A stretch of 64,000 bases of DNA from Coptis chinensis (lineage: Eukaryota > Streptophyta > Magnoliopsida > Ranunculales > Ranunculaceae), in NCBI GenBank assembly GCA_015680905.1, contig CM027381.1, positions 60,888,501-60,952,500 on the forward strand, given 5' to 3'. This document shows positions 11,199 through 23,766 of this stretch, piece after piece. The position numbers and the translations under genes are program-made. Below the pieces are notes generated by a model, which searched no databases, had not been told where the DNA came from, and was given only the letters and a program-made list of their open reading frames with translations. Position 1 is the first letter of the stretch. Each line of letters opens with the position of its first letter.

Positions 11199-13921
11199 CT
11201 AGTCGAATTCCTCATCTAGGTTGTTTGCATCCACATAATTGTGGTCTATCATAGGGTCGGAAGGCAGGGTGGAAAATTTTTCCTCTATTTTAGTTATGTT
11301 CAGGGAGTCAAAATTGTGATCTTTGTCTTCTTCCCTAAGAGGGGTATCTACTAGTGTAGGGATGAAAGTGCCAGAAGCACTAATGTGATATACAAAACTC
11401 TCAATGGATTTCAATTCTCTTTCTATAGGAAAACCTAGTTGTCCATGCTTGAGTCTAAACATATTAACTTCCATAGAAAGATTTCCAAAGGAAAAAGTCA
11501 TTGATCCATCTCGGCAATTGATTTGGGCATTGATAGTTGCCAAGAAAAGACGCCCTATGATGATGGGAATATAATCATGAGCAACTTCTGTGTCAAGCAT
11601 AACGAAATCAACCGGGTAGTAAATATCCTAAACTTTAACGAGAATGTTTTCAACTACGCCTTTGGGATACTTAATAAACCGATCGGCTAACTGCAAAGTC
11701 ATTTTGGTCGATTTAAGATTATGTATACCTAGTTATAAAGGAAAATGGGAGTAAGTTAACACTCGCCCCTAGATCTAATAGTATAGTTGTTATGAAGTTA
11801 TCACCTAAGGTGCATTATACATTAGGACGACCAGGGTCCTTGTACTTAACAATTCCATTATGTTCAGATAAGAAAGGATATTGTTTAGTTAAGAAGGCTT
11901 CTTGGGGTATGTTGGTTTTCCTCTATGTGGTGCACAACTCTTTTAGAAACTTAGCGTGTCCAGGCATACTTTTTATAACATCTAAAAAAGGTAGGTTTAT
12001 TGTCAGATTTTTAAATACTTCCCTAATCTCATCAAAATTCTCGTCATTTCTAGGCACAACTAGTCTCTGGGGAAATGGTGGTTTTTCTCTATACTTAGCA
12101 TATGGGTCAACATTAATATTAACCTTGTCTTTATACCTAGAATGAGGGTGAACATATTTATGATTTTTATCTTTTGGTGGATTCATTTTTGGTTATGGTT
12201 TGACTGGTACTTCTACAGTTGTAGGGTCTTCAGTTTCTATGACAGTATTAGGTATGGTTTCATTTTCAACTTCCATTTGTGGGCAATATTTAGGCATAGC
12301 CACTTTGTTATCAACTATTCTACCTAAACAAAGGGTAGTGATGGCGTGTAGCCCCCCTTGGTTTATGTTACCATTACACTAAATATTGCTTACTTCAAAA
12401 GCGGTGTTGGTTGACTTAGGGTTAGGCAGTGCTTGGCCTGGAAACATGCCTGTTTGGTTATTGTTTTGGTTAGCAGACATGTTAATAACCTTTTGGCATA
12501 AAGACTGCATCATTTGCAATGTTTGCTGTAGCATGTTAGTGTTTTGATCATGCTGATCTTTCATCAAGTTGGAGTTTTGTTATATAATTTGATTTTGATG
12601 TTACAGCAAAGTTACTACTACGTCCTCTGTAGATGGTTTAACTGGTGGAGTGAATGGAACTAAGGCTTAGTGTGTGGTCATGTCTTGATGTTGATAGTTC
12701 TGGGTCACGGGCACTAAACTTTTGTTCTGGTCACCTAATTCACCATGTCCTAGATGTTGGTTAAATTGGTAGAAGTTTGTAGTAGGCATAATGTTTTGAT
12801 AATTAATACCTTGGGGTGTAGGTTGTTGCTACTGATTATAATTAGTGTTTTGCATCCATTGTGTGTTAGGGTTGGTGAAAGCGTAATTATCTATGGGTTG
12901 TGGTGGAGGTGAATTGTAGAGTAAGGGACTAAATGAATTGGTATGGTTGGGATTAAAACATCCATTACATGGAGGGGAGTTGATGTTCATGACTGGAGTG
13001 GGTATTGCTTCTTGTTTATGCACAGAGAGGGCATCGACCTTTTTAGTGAGGGATTCAATAAGAGTTTTAAGTTCATATATGGTCAGGTTTTACCTCAAAC
13101 ATACTGGTTCCCTTAACTATTGAAGAAGAAGTATTGGAGTGGGAGTAATCGCTACCTCCCCAGTTCTTACTTTTCTTGGATTGATTATCTAAGAAGTTAT
13201 AAGCATATGTGGCTCTTTTACTTAAGAAATTACCTCTGTTCATGATGTCTAATGCCTCCTTACGGTGTTGGGATATGCCTTTGAAGAAGGCACGAACTAG
13301 TGTGTCAAAGATTATGATGGGAACATTCTACTAGAAGATCAGTGAAACGATTCCAAGCCTCACAAAAGGATTCCTGAGGCTTTTGGAAAAATAAGTGAAT
13401 ATTTTGTAGCATCTCATCAGTCTTCTGTGATGGGTAAAATTGTTCCATAAATAATTCAACTAGTTTTTCCCATATGTCCATAGAGTTTGGTTTTTGTGCT
13501 ATTAGCCAAGTTGTTGCTTTGTCAGCTAGGGTGATAGGAAACACCCTTAGCTTTATTTGTTCAGGTCTTATGTTAGGATGATGAAATGTAGTAATTACTT
13601 TTTGTATCCTATGTAAGTGTTAATAAGGTTTCTCATGGTCTAAGCCATGGAAAACATGTAGCAGATTAAATATATTAGGGGGGATTCTAAAATCTCCTGT
13701 AGTATCTGCAAGAATTATGCAGGACTCAGTCCATCATTTAAAGCCTTATAAAAATCAGAGAGGAGCCTCTATGCTATTTCTTCACCCATTGCTACAAATG
13801 TAGTGTTGGTGGGTGTAGGTGGTGTGTGTGTGGTGATTGGTGAATTTCTAGATAAGTGATTATTTCTCCGTCTACGATAAACTAATATGGCAGGTTTATG
13901 CGTACCAGATCTTAATCTCAT
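11199..13921 (-). pseudogene. gag-PR: Gag and aspartic protease of element A, Athila-like, broken
   Basis: The ATG at 13921 opens the same N-terminus (MRLRSG) as the gag of element B. The retrotransposon gag domain is readable at 13305-13544 (VFPITLADKATTWL-like core). A zinc-knuckle remnant lies at about 12945-12985: CNGCFNPNHTNSF has the first two Cys and the His, but the last Cys is Phe. The protease end is at 11199-11600, with the VPIIIGRLFLATINAQI-type retropepsin C-terminus and MSFGNLSMEVN-type tail. Frameshifts and stops separate these blocks. RT, RNase H and integrase are missing: the sequence goes from protease straight to the 3' region, so the element could not have moved unaided. 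Confidence 0.8.
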
Positions 13922-14326
13922 GCAAATTTTAAGTCTAATAGGCAAATCCTAACGAGCATGCAAAAATAACTTGATTATTACTAGAAATATAATCCTCTAA
14001 CAGTAATTTGAGGATGTAAAGAGGTGTTACCTAGAGCGTCCTTGCTACGTGTATAAATAGCGTGTTCAATAGCCTTGAAGCATGTCTAGGTTAATTGAAC
14101 AATTATACGAGTACTGGTCCGGGTACACGATGTGGATTGTGAAGTCCTGTGAAAAGATTAATCTTATTAGTTTTTAAAGTTTTTAAGAATTAGGAAAAAG
14201 CTTTTTACTATGGGCTTTGTGTTGGGCCTTGATGTTAGGCCTGTGAAACGAGCTTCGGTAGTGGGTGGGTTTACTAATTTAACTACGATTAATTAAATAA
14301 TTTTTTGGGTATTTTTCTATCAAACC
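13922..14326 (-). other. 5' leader of element A
   Basis: The sequence aligns with the leader of element B upstream of its gag ATG (shared cgtagcaaggacgc and the run up to the ATG). No primer binding site of the tggcg type is found next to the LTR boundary at 14327; the adjoining bases are ggtttgatag on the minus strand. That difference suggests this junction is not an original LTR-leader joint. Confidence 0.6.
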
Positions 14327-14892
14327 TGATAAAATGTAATTAGTTACCTCCTATTTACGCTAAAGAGACTAGGAAGAAGTAAACTATACTTTCATTCTTT
14401 TGATCAAAGTTCTACTCTCAATTATCATTTAATAAACTAGAGTAAGAATTCATTCCACTCCTAATTGCTTAGATAATACTAATTCTACTAATGATTAACA
14501 ATTAAACAGCATGAGAGTAATGATTCTAAATATAACTAATATGGTGAAAACTAATATTGAATATATTCTAAATTAAACTAGGGAAAATAAATATTAAGAT
14601 GTGAATATAAAGAAGGAATTAGGGAGATTTGAAATCCAATTTTATTAATCCTTAACATGCTAGTATAGAGTTTGTTGCAACCCTAATCTTTATGTTTTTA
14701 CATAAGGTTCAACTTAAAGGTTAGGTCTTTTTATCCCTAATAATTCATGATATCTCTAGCCAACTAATGATTAGCATGAGAGGAAGTTGAAACCAATTCT
14801 CATAGTGAATGAACTACCACTACACCATAACGGCTATATTTTGTAACAAGGCAAATTTTCAATAAGTAACGAAAATAACTGTTACTCATTAA

Positions 14893-14912
14893 GTAACGGA
14901 TATATCCGTTAC
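14893..14912. repeat. Left subterminal palindrome of the CACTA element
   Basis: GTAACGGATATATCCGTTAC is a perfect 20-base palindrome. Related half-sites lie just outside it (taacggctatatt near 14828, gttactcattaagtaac before it). In En/Spm elements such subterminal repeats bind the small transposase-gene product; that role is inferred here. Confidence 0.75.
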
Positions 14913-16126
14913 TTATGACCACAAGTGTTACTTAAAATCTTGAATTATAATATAATAATATTTTTACAATTATCTTGGGATATGCTAAACACCTATATCC
15001 GTGAGAAAAGGAGAAAATTAGGCAACAAAATTAAAATAATTTGAAAAAGAAAAGAAAAACTGGAAGTGGGGCAGTATTTAGTCATGCGCTTGGCTTTCAT
15101 TCTTTCCCCCCTTTTTTTCGGCTAACACTTAATTAGCCAATTCTAATTTCGCCGTTTTTAGTTAGGAAGAAAACAAAAGAAAAAACTCTCTTAAGAACCC
15201 TATTCTTGTGAAACGGTCTTGCGGTTTCTCTTCTCTACTTCTCTAACTTTCTAAAACCCTAGGTTAGTGAGTTGACTCTCTCGATTTCAACTTCGGGTCA
15301 ATTTGTTTACCGATTCGTCAAATCAATTTTTACCAGTTTGTTTTTTTTAACGATTGAAAAATCAAAAATTTCTTTCTCTCTCTCATTCTCCTGGTTTAAT
15401 TATTTGTAGAATTCCAGTGCACTGATCAAAAGTGGAAGTTCAAAATCCGGTAAGCTTCCAATCGGTGCTCACTCTACTTTTGAGTATGCTTTGTTTAATG
15501 AATCTAGATATAATTGTTGAAGTAGTTTTCTTTCTCCAGTTATTTTTTTTCTCTCTGCGATGCTATCGAGAAAGATATATCATTATTGTGCACACTTGAA
15601 TATTTAGTTTGGTTGAATTACTGTATTATGCGAGTTTATATTTGCAATGTTGATGATAAAATAAGAGGTTGCTACTGAATTATGACAATGCTTGTATAAT
15701 TTGCACATTCTATGAACAACTAGTGATATGTTAGGCGACATTGTTTCAAAAGTAAGGTTAAATCATATCAAAAATAGACGAAGATTAAATTGGATTATAT
15801 AGGTTTGAGTATGGAGCTCATTTCAGTATGGGGGTTAATAAACTAGTAATTATGCATGATTAGAATCATTACTTCCAGATCATTTATGCATTGGTTTTAT
15901 CTTGTGAGTTGTGTAGTATTTAAACGTGTTTGTATTTAGCGCACGTGTTGGACTTCTTGGTTTTATTTGGTTTTATTTTATGTATATAAAGTTTATGTTA
16001 TTTATATTTATTGTTATTTATATTTATGATGTCGTTTGTTTCTTGTTTTTTGGTTGTACTTGGATAGCTAGTTGTCTATTATTTATGCTGATCATTATTT
16101 CCCTTGGTATCTAAATATAGTATAGA

Positions 16127-19100
16127 ATGTCAGAACCAATAAACAAAGAATGGATGAGTGAAAAGGAAAGAGGCGGCATAGTCTATTCTATGGGAGTCGA
16201 AGTTTTTCTTAAATTTGCAAAGTGGAAGTTGGGTGGGAAGAAGTGTCCTTGCCCGTGCAAGAAGTGTCCAAATAGGTATTGGTTGACTTATAAAGATGTT
16301 GGGCACCATTTAGTCTCAAGAGGTAGAGAGAAGTCCTATTGTGTATGGACTTTACATGGTAAGGACTTATCTAACATTGTCGTTCATCCTCCAGTGGTTG
16401 CAAATACAGGGGAAACAACCACTGGTGATGTTGCTATTGAGATGGAAGACACCGAGGAAGAAACTATTGGGGAGGCCGGGATTGGGATGGGAAACTTTGT
16501 TGACTCTTCTTTTGAATTGCATGAAAGAGTTGTGGGTGATGGTAATCTGGGATCGGAGTTAGATGAACCTTATGTTCCTGAACCAGACTTAGGAAAGAGG
16601 TATTATGAATATAAGAAAAAGGCAACTGAAAAATTGTATCCTGCATGTGAGGGTCCCGAGACAACTCTCTCTGCACTTGTAGAACTTCACAATATGAAGA
16701 AGCAATTTGGTTGGTCTGGAGCTGGTATGACAGTACTCTTATCCTTGTTGAGGCGATGGTTGCCTAAAGGTAACACACTCCCAGAGAAGTATCCGGTAAT
16801 GAAGGAGATGTTGAAAGACTTAGGGATGAAGGCTATGTGCATTCATACATGCGAGAATAATTGTATCTTATATTGGAAGATGAATAAAGATTTGACAGAA
16901 TGTCCCGAGTGCCAAGCGCCAAGATATAAAGTTAAGGAGGGGGGTAAAGGGAAGAAGAATTCCAAGGAGCCTAACAAAGTACTAAGACATTTTCCTTTAA
17001 TTTCAAGACTTAAGCGGTTGTATAGTATATCGTGGATAGCACATGAGATGACATGGCATGCACGAGCAAAGACTTCCGTGGCTTATATGCGTCATCCAAT
17101 TGATTCGGGTCAATGGAAAATTTGTAAAGAAAAGTGGCCAGACTTTGCTAATGAGCAGTGCAATGTTTGGCTTGCAATTGCAACTGATTGGTTTAATCCG
17201 CGTGGCATTCAGTGTACTAGTTATAGCTGTTGGCCTGTCATCACTGTGCCTTACAATCTCCCCCCTTCCATGTGCATGAAATCAGAGTTTCAGATGTTGT
17301 CTTTGCTTATACCGGGTCCCAAGGAACCAAAAGGAGATATTGATGTTTTTCTTGAACCTTTGTATGACGAGTTGAAAGAGTTGTGGGAAAGAGTGCCTGC
17401 TTATGACATGAACAAAAAAGAAGAGTTTACTTTGAAAGTTATGCTAATGTGGGGGATCCATGATTTGCCCGCATATGGAAACTTAGCGAGCTGCGTAACA
17501 CATGGTTACAAAGCTTGTCCTATTTGCGGTTACAACACTTCTTCCATATATTAGAAGTCTAGCAGGAAGAATGTATATCTTAATTACAATATATTCCTTA
17601 AAGGTAATGACCTGTTCAGGAGCGGCAAGTACTTGGGACTAGTGGGTAGCAAGAAAGAAGAGCGTAGAACTCCTCCACAACGATTAAATGGTGACGCACT
17701 TTTGCAAACATTGAGTTATGTGAAGTATAAACCTGGTAAGAAGTGGAAGAGAGGCGGTCAAAATGTGGTTAACGACAATGAGGGTAATGAAGTTACATTG
17801 GCATGGTACAGAAAGTCCATATTGTTTTTCCTTGTTTACTGGATTCATCATAAAGTTCGTCATGTTATTGATGTGATGCACACTAAAAAGAATGTTGTAG
17901 AGCACATACTCGATACGATCCTCAGTAAGAAAGACAAATCAAAGGATACTGACCAGGCACGAGAGGATATGAGGGAACTTGGCATACACCGAAATCAGTG
18001 GATGCAAACTGACCCTTCAAGTGGGAAACAAGTTAAACCTACAACACCGTTCATTCTAGATAAAGCGGAGAAGATGAATTTTCTTAAAACTTTAAAAAAA
18101 TTGATGCTCCCATCAGGTTTTTCATCTAATATGAGTAACATCGTCAGTCTTGATCCACCTTGTTTGCTCGTAATGAAATCACACGACCATCATGTGATTA
18201 TGCAATATCTTTTGCCCGTGCTACTTCAACATGATTTTCCATCTCATCCTGATTTGCGGAGAGCTCTTCACCAGATAAGCTTATTTTTTAACATATTATG
18301 TTCGAAAGTTGTAATTTGAAAAGAAATCCAAGATGCCAAATACATGGTTGCAAAGGCATTGTGCGTGTTGGAAAAGTACTTTCCACCATCATTTTTTGAT
18401 ATTAGCATCCACCTTGTAGTGCATCTAGCTGATGAGGCATTGATGTGTGGACTAGCTAGAGATCGTTGGATGTATCCGTTCGAGAGGTAAATTATGTTTC
18501 TTTCAATCCCCATTATTTTTGTCTCGGTTTTAAATAAAATTAATAAATGCATTCATGGGTTTATCACTTACATAGGTCAATGAAGGAGTGCAAAGATATA
18601 CCTAGTAACAAATGATTTGTTGAAGGATCGATTGTAGGGTCATATCTTGTCTCTGAGTCTGTTAGGTATGCAATGGAGTACATTCCAAATCCACGGCACA
18701 AAAATCACAAAAGCACTACTGGTGAAGTGTTTCTAGATGAAAATGATGAATATATTGATGAGGGGCCTGTGCTTGAAGGTAAAGATGTGATTTTGTCGTC
18801 GGAGCAATTTGTACAAATCCGTAGATGGCTACTTTTTCGATTGGAAGTCGATGGACTTGATGATCACTACAGGTGTTAGTTCTTCGCATGTGTGTCTATT
18901 TCCCCGTAATAAATTGACAGATATATACTAACTTTTTTGGTTAAATTGTAGTGAGTATCGCGAGTCTTTGCAATCTAGTTCCCGAGGCAGTAGGAAAGGG
19001 ATAGCAAAGACAGAAGTAGAGATACAAACAGATTTTATCGACTGGTTATATAATAAGGTATTAGTTAATGGGGATAGGAAGATACGATTTTTATGTTATC

Positions 19101-19668
19101 TACACTTTTTGAATTGTGTTATGTTTTCTTTGTGTAGTTGCTGGAGAATGATGACACTTCATCTGAATTGTAGTTCTTTGTGAGAGGGCCATTGTTCAAA
19201 GCTAAAACTTTTCAAAAGTATCACGTTAATGGTTATTTTTTTTCTACTAAGTCTCACGATGAGACTGTTCTTACACAAGACAGTGGTGTTTGAATGTGTA
19301 CAATTACTACATTCACATCAAGTAGGAAAGATAAAAATCCTATCGATGTGTCTGCTATGTGGTATGGGGTCATCAAACAAATACTAGAGGTGGATTACAC
19401 AAATTTCAAGGAAGTGGTGTTTTATTGTGACTGGGTTAGGGTGGAAGATAAAACCAATGGCTGTAAGCTATGCCCAGACTCTAACTTGTTAATGGTAAAT
19501 TTTAATTGGCTCAAGAGCTCTTACAAAATGATCGATGAGCCGGCCATTTGCGCCAAAGAAGCCCATCAAGTGTTATATTCGAGAGATTTGAAAAATCCTG
19601 ATTGGTGGGTGATCATACATTCACCAAGGCGAATGACTAGTCAAGTGGACCAGCTAGAAGTACCATAA
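16127..19668 (+). pseudogene. CACTA Tnp2-like transposase, degenerate
   Basis: The first exon (475 codons from the ATG) holds the transposase-associated domain at residues 1-85 (HHLVSRGREKSY, CPCPCKKC) and then the Tnp2/Transposase_21 domain: CIHTCENNC, LYW, CPEC, WHA, IATDWFNP with the first Asp, SCWPVI, YNLPP, LLIPGPK, DIDVFLEPL and YGNLASCVTHG. After a stop at 17552 the reading continues: VIDVMHTKKNV with the second Asp, then SIHLVVHLADEAL and WMYPFER of DUF4218. An intron follows (18487-18575), then EGSIVGSYLVSES, another intron near 18871, and a DUF4216-type end with FYCDWV and LLMVNFN. Further stops at about 18317, 18616, 19171 and 19291 break it. The domain order is normal, so it was a full transposase gene. 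Confidence 0.9.
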
Positions 19669-20030
19669 GACTTTCAATCTACTCTTGCACAACAACCTAA
19701 TTTGAGATCATTGTTAGAACCAAGTCGATGATTATAGTGTGTAGTTGTAATTTTGAAAACATGTTCAAAATACTAGTTTTCTCTTTTGATGATTATGTAC
19801 TAGATTTGGATGCTAATTTTTTGATATCCTAGTTAATTTGATAGTGTTCTTCCTTTACTTTTTCTTCCTTTCTTTTTACTTTATCTATTCTACATTTTTA
19901 AGATCTTAAATAATTGTTTGTTATATGTCATATTTGAAGTGTTTTGAAATCCTTGTTAATATGTTTTCAATTGTTAGGTTGTTTTTGAATAATGGAGTCA
20001 GGTAATACAAATACACACGGCAGTCGCATC

Positions 20031-20811
20031 AGATGCATCTTCTCCCATAGGTGAATATAGTTCTCGGTCATCCAAAACACCACAATTAAGAGGTCCTTCT
20101 GGGAAGTTGCTTTTTGAGGTGTGGTCTAATGGCCAAATTGTTGGACCAAATGCAAGCAACTTCAAGACTACAATAGGGAATGAAGTGAAGCTTTATATCC
20201 TGATCAATAATAAAGATTGGCGACTAGTGAAAGATGGCTTTAAGGATGCTATTTGGAAAGCCTTGACGGTATTTTGTTTTTGTATTGTTTTTGGTCAACT
20301 CTACCTTTCTTTCATCTATATTGTTTCTTATCAATCACTTTCAATCACTTTACTCATGACAAAAGGAATATGAATTTAATGTATCCAATTTTGCTGCTCG
20401 TCCATGGTTTGAGACGAATTATCCTTAAAAACTTAGGACTGTGAAAGCGACGTATCGATCAAAGTTCTTGGCAAACACTGAAAGCATTGAAGTGGCTAAG
20501 GCAAACTACCCACCTAGTGTTAATCCAACTCTTTGGGTTGATTTTGTTGACTATGAGCATCAACCTAAAGTAAAGGACAGAAATGCAAATAATGCAAACA
20601 ATAAGGCAATGAATGATATTGGTACTACTAATGGGCGGAAAATCTTCTCCCAAATACATAAGGAGCTGGTACATATCACTTTTGAAATAAAAATGTCGTT
20701 TGATCATGTATAAAATTTGCAAAACAATTAACTATGCTAGCTGACTAATATATTTTCTTTTAGTTGTCTTTCTTTTAGCACTATTACTAAGCATTGATTA
20801 TTTGCTTGTAG
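20031..20811 (+). pseudogene. Second CACTA gene, plant transposase (Ptta/En/Spm) type, partial
   Basis: The protein pieces read RGPSGKLLFEVWSNGQIVGP, then WRLVKDGFKDAIWKAL to a likely donor near 20270. After an intron come FETNYP and ATYRSKF, then VNPTLWVDFVDYE and a TTNGRKIFSQIHKEL stretch up to another donor near 20670. This matches in layout the plant transposase family encoded next to Tnp2 in CACTA elements, whose product is thought to act as the accessory subterminal-repeat binder. The next exon reads into CtpA-like sequence, so the normal C-terminus is gone and the reading is chimeric. One stop lies before ATYRSKF. Confidence 0.6.
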
Positions 20812-21082
20812 CAAGAACAAAACCCTCAAGCAAAAAGGACTCGGACAATAAGGAAGATGCTTGCCACACTAGATGATCCTTTCACTCGCTTTCTTGAGCC
20901 AGAAAAGTTTAAGAGTTTGCGGGTACATTTACTTTTCTTATCTATCCAGTATTCTGCTATGTAGGTGCTTGGATTATCTATGACTTTGGTTATGAAATCC
21001 CCCATCAATTGTTTACAGCTTAATCCTAAAGTATGTTGTTATTTTCTTTGAAGGCAGTCTGGTACTCAAGGTGCTCTTACTG
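20812..21082 (+). pseudogene. ctpA: Captured exons of a CtpA-like carboxyl-terminal processing protease
   Basis: One exon (20812-20922) ends IRKMLATLDDPF then TRFLEPEKFKSLR before a GT donor. The next (21058-21082, after ...GCAG) reads SGTQGALTG before another GT donor. Joined in phase 0 these are the stretch just before the PDZ domain of the chloroplast C-terminal processing peptidase (which trims the photosystem II D1 precursor). The catalytic Ser/Lys domain is absent. Introns are retained, so capture was at DNA level and not through a processed transcript. The first residues of the exon (QEQNPQAKRT) do not look like CtpA and may be transposon-derived. The family call is from memory of the conserved motif. 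Confidence 0.75.
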
Positions 21083-21494
21083 GTAACCATTTATTCCGTG
21101 CATGTCCTTGTAGTCTATCTAACTGGTTAGCATTGGTTATGACTTCTGAGATTTATAGCTGAAGCTGAATACCTTAATGCAAGTATTTCTCGAAATCATT
21201 TATTTGAATTCTAGGTAGGCTAGGGTTCTCCTACCTAACCGTATGTGTAACATTGTAGTATCCTCACTGAAGCTAGATTACACTTAAATTTCAATGAAGG
21301 GAATCAAAAGCTTTTGACCCACGCTCTATGATTTGACTTAATCAACAGTTTATAAGTTATATTCAAAATTGTTTGTAGCATATTGATGTTCTCTCTAGTT
21401 GTATGGAGATCTATATCCACTCGTAGAAGTCTCATTATAATTGTTCTTTAAATTCCTGGACTAATAGTTGGACTTGGTGATTTGTGAGTTTCAG

Positions 21495-22992
21495 GGACTC
21501 AAAGAACATAGTGGCAGGAAACAACCTAAAAGCAAAGAAAGAGGTTATTGGCATAGTAGGATATTCTAATGAAACACGTGTGCTAGCAGAATTTTCCAAT
21601 AGAGGGTGGTGCCTGACGGATTTTAATTGGTCCTCTCAGCTTTAGAAGAAATCGAGAGATGATTGCCATTTCTTCGAGCTCAGAGGTAACCACATGGTAA
21701 GCGTTTAACTAGCATAATCTTATATGATTGCTTCATTTTTTTTCCTCTTTTTTGTTAAGGATTATTTTTCCTTTTTTGTGATTTTTAATTATGTCAATTT
21801 TATTTTAAAATTCAATTTCCTTGTTAACTGGTATTGGGAAGATATGGCACATTCAGTCAGTATTTCAGATGGGTCAATGGGGCATGCTGCCTGATTTTTA
21901 ATATCGGAAACCGTATTTACCCAGACTATGGTTTGTGTTATAAAGAGATTTTTTGGATTTATTTACAATCTAAAGTTGGCGTACAGTTTCATCCGCAGAG
22001 TGATTTGGAAATGAAAATCCCTGATGTTCCATCCAATGGGAGTGTCAGATTGGATCTTCGGATACTTGATGATGAATTACACTAAATTCGTTCACTTTGC
22101 TTCCAGGTACTTCTTTTTCCTGGTAAAAAATTGGATTATGAACCCAAGTATTGCCAAACTCAAAAAAATGAAGGTGACTTTATGACAGCCGTCGAGTTTT
22201 CCAAAAGTGATCCATATGGCAAAGCAATAGCATTGTTTAACTTGAAATCTGGAGTTCTCAAGGTATATCTCTTTCAAGACTTTGTCAACACATATGTGCT
22301 AAGTGAACATACCATACTTAACAATCTTTAACTTCCATGAATAGGTTGATGAAGACTGGTTTGCACTATCTGCTATCACACTAGCTTTTATCCTTTCTAA
22401 CATTTGGAGAAAGGAGGGTAGCAGTGCTTTCATTTCAGCTAGAAAAAATTCAAAGGTTGTTAGTTTAACTGAAAGTGATGATGTAGAAAGCGGAAAAATT
22501 CAGGGCACTTTATTGGAGAAGGATGAGTTAGCTGGAAGAGTTGGAATTGCATTTGGGGGTAAGATTCTAAATGGTGATTTCTTTATAGATGGCGAGCAAA
22601 GTTGTTATGCTTCAGGAACAGATATGGGGCACAAAGGGTTATGGTCTACAGTTGATGAGAAGGACCCACAGATTGCCATGTTATCCATCTGTTGATATGG
22701 GAAAAGGCTTGAATTTAACCTCGAAGAGCTCTAGTTGAAGAAAACCTTATGCTGACAGTACTGGAAACAAGTACATGAATGGAGTCGACTTTTTCGGGTT
22801 GCTTGAAAGGGATGAGGTAAGGAACTCAAAATTCAGTAGCATGAATTTCTCTTCTTGGTCTGTTTTGAGCAGTTTGTATTACTCTTCGCCTGATTCTTAA
22901 ATGCAGATCCGTATCTTTATCTTTTGACTGGTGTTCTTTGCAACTTTATATGACAGAGCTTGTTGCAAGCCAGTGGTTTGTACCCATCATCG
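21495..22992 (+). pseudogene. Captured multi-exon fragment of an unidentified host gene
   Basis: I do not recognise this gene with certainty. Exon-like blocks with splice borders are: 21495-21696 (GYSNETRVLAEFSNRGW, one stop, then FELRGNHM), about 21835-22083 (YFRWVNGACCLIFN, IYPDYGLCYKEIFWIYLQSK, VRLDLRILDD), 22107-22262 (LDYEPKYCQTQKNEGDF, GKAIALFNLKSGVLK, donor AAG|GTATAT) and 22345-22695 (VDEDWFALSAITLAFILSN, LFNLK-linked in phase 0; later SCYASGTDMGHKGLWSTVDE). A further block around 22960-22992 reads LLQASGLYPSSLQFL. The code is protein-like and unrelated to CACTA proteins. One internal stop and a premature end after DDELH indicate decay. It lies on the same strand as the transposase. 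Confidence 0.65.
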
Positions 22993-23466
22993 TTACAGTT
23001 TTTGGTAAGAACTAATCCTGTTTATGTGTTTACTTAGATCTAGTGGAGAATGGAGAGTAATGAGGTTGGTATTTATAATAATTTTAATAGTAAAGGTTAT
23101 AATGTTAAAGGGTGAGCTGAAATTCAATTGAATTTGAGCTTTTCAGATCTATGTAGAATTCAGAAGAAGTGTCGATGGAGAAGGAGAGGGTCCAGTAATC
23201 AATTTGATTCGCCATAGTCTCCTAACTTAGTCTATTCATGTCTACCACTTTTGAAGGCTTTAGGAGCTCCTTTCTCTGCCCAGCCTCGGTGAAAATTTTG
23301 TACTCATCATATCATTGTATATAAGTATGAGAAGTCAGTCACATAGTTTTGCTTCTGCTCATCTGACATTATTCGACCAAATTTGTATTGGACATTATTT
23401 GACCAAATTTGTATTGGATATTATTTGACCCAGGATTTTTTTTTTTTTTAGTGGTTACAGTTTACT

Positions 23467-23766
23467 AACGGATATATCCGTTATAAACAATAGTTAGTAA
23501 ACAAGTGACCACATCCATTATTAATGGTTATATCCGTGACAAACAAATTATTTTCCCACTAGAAATTGAAGCGCGCCAAATTTGATTAACACTTGTATCC
23601 ATTACAATGACAAATTTAATCGGGCCATGGGTTGTTGGCTATGTGTTACAAATAATTTTAGTAACGGATATAACCGTTACTAAAAGTATTATCAGTAATG
23701 GTTATATCCGTTACTAAATTTGGCCTAAGTGAGAGTGACACCCTAGAGCTAACGGATATAACCGTT
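23467..23766. repeat. Right subterminal repeat cluster of the CACTA element
   Basis: Four copies of the aacggatat(a/a)(t/a)ccgtt box lie at 23467-23482, 23661-23680, 23695-23714 and 23751-23766, plus weaker half-sites near 23525 and 23590. They match the left-end palindrome and stop about 25 bases before the terminus. Confidence 0.8.
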
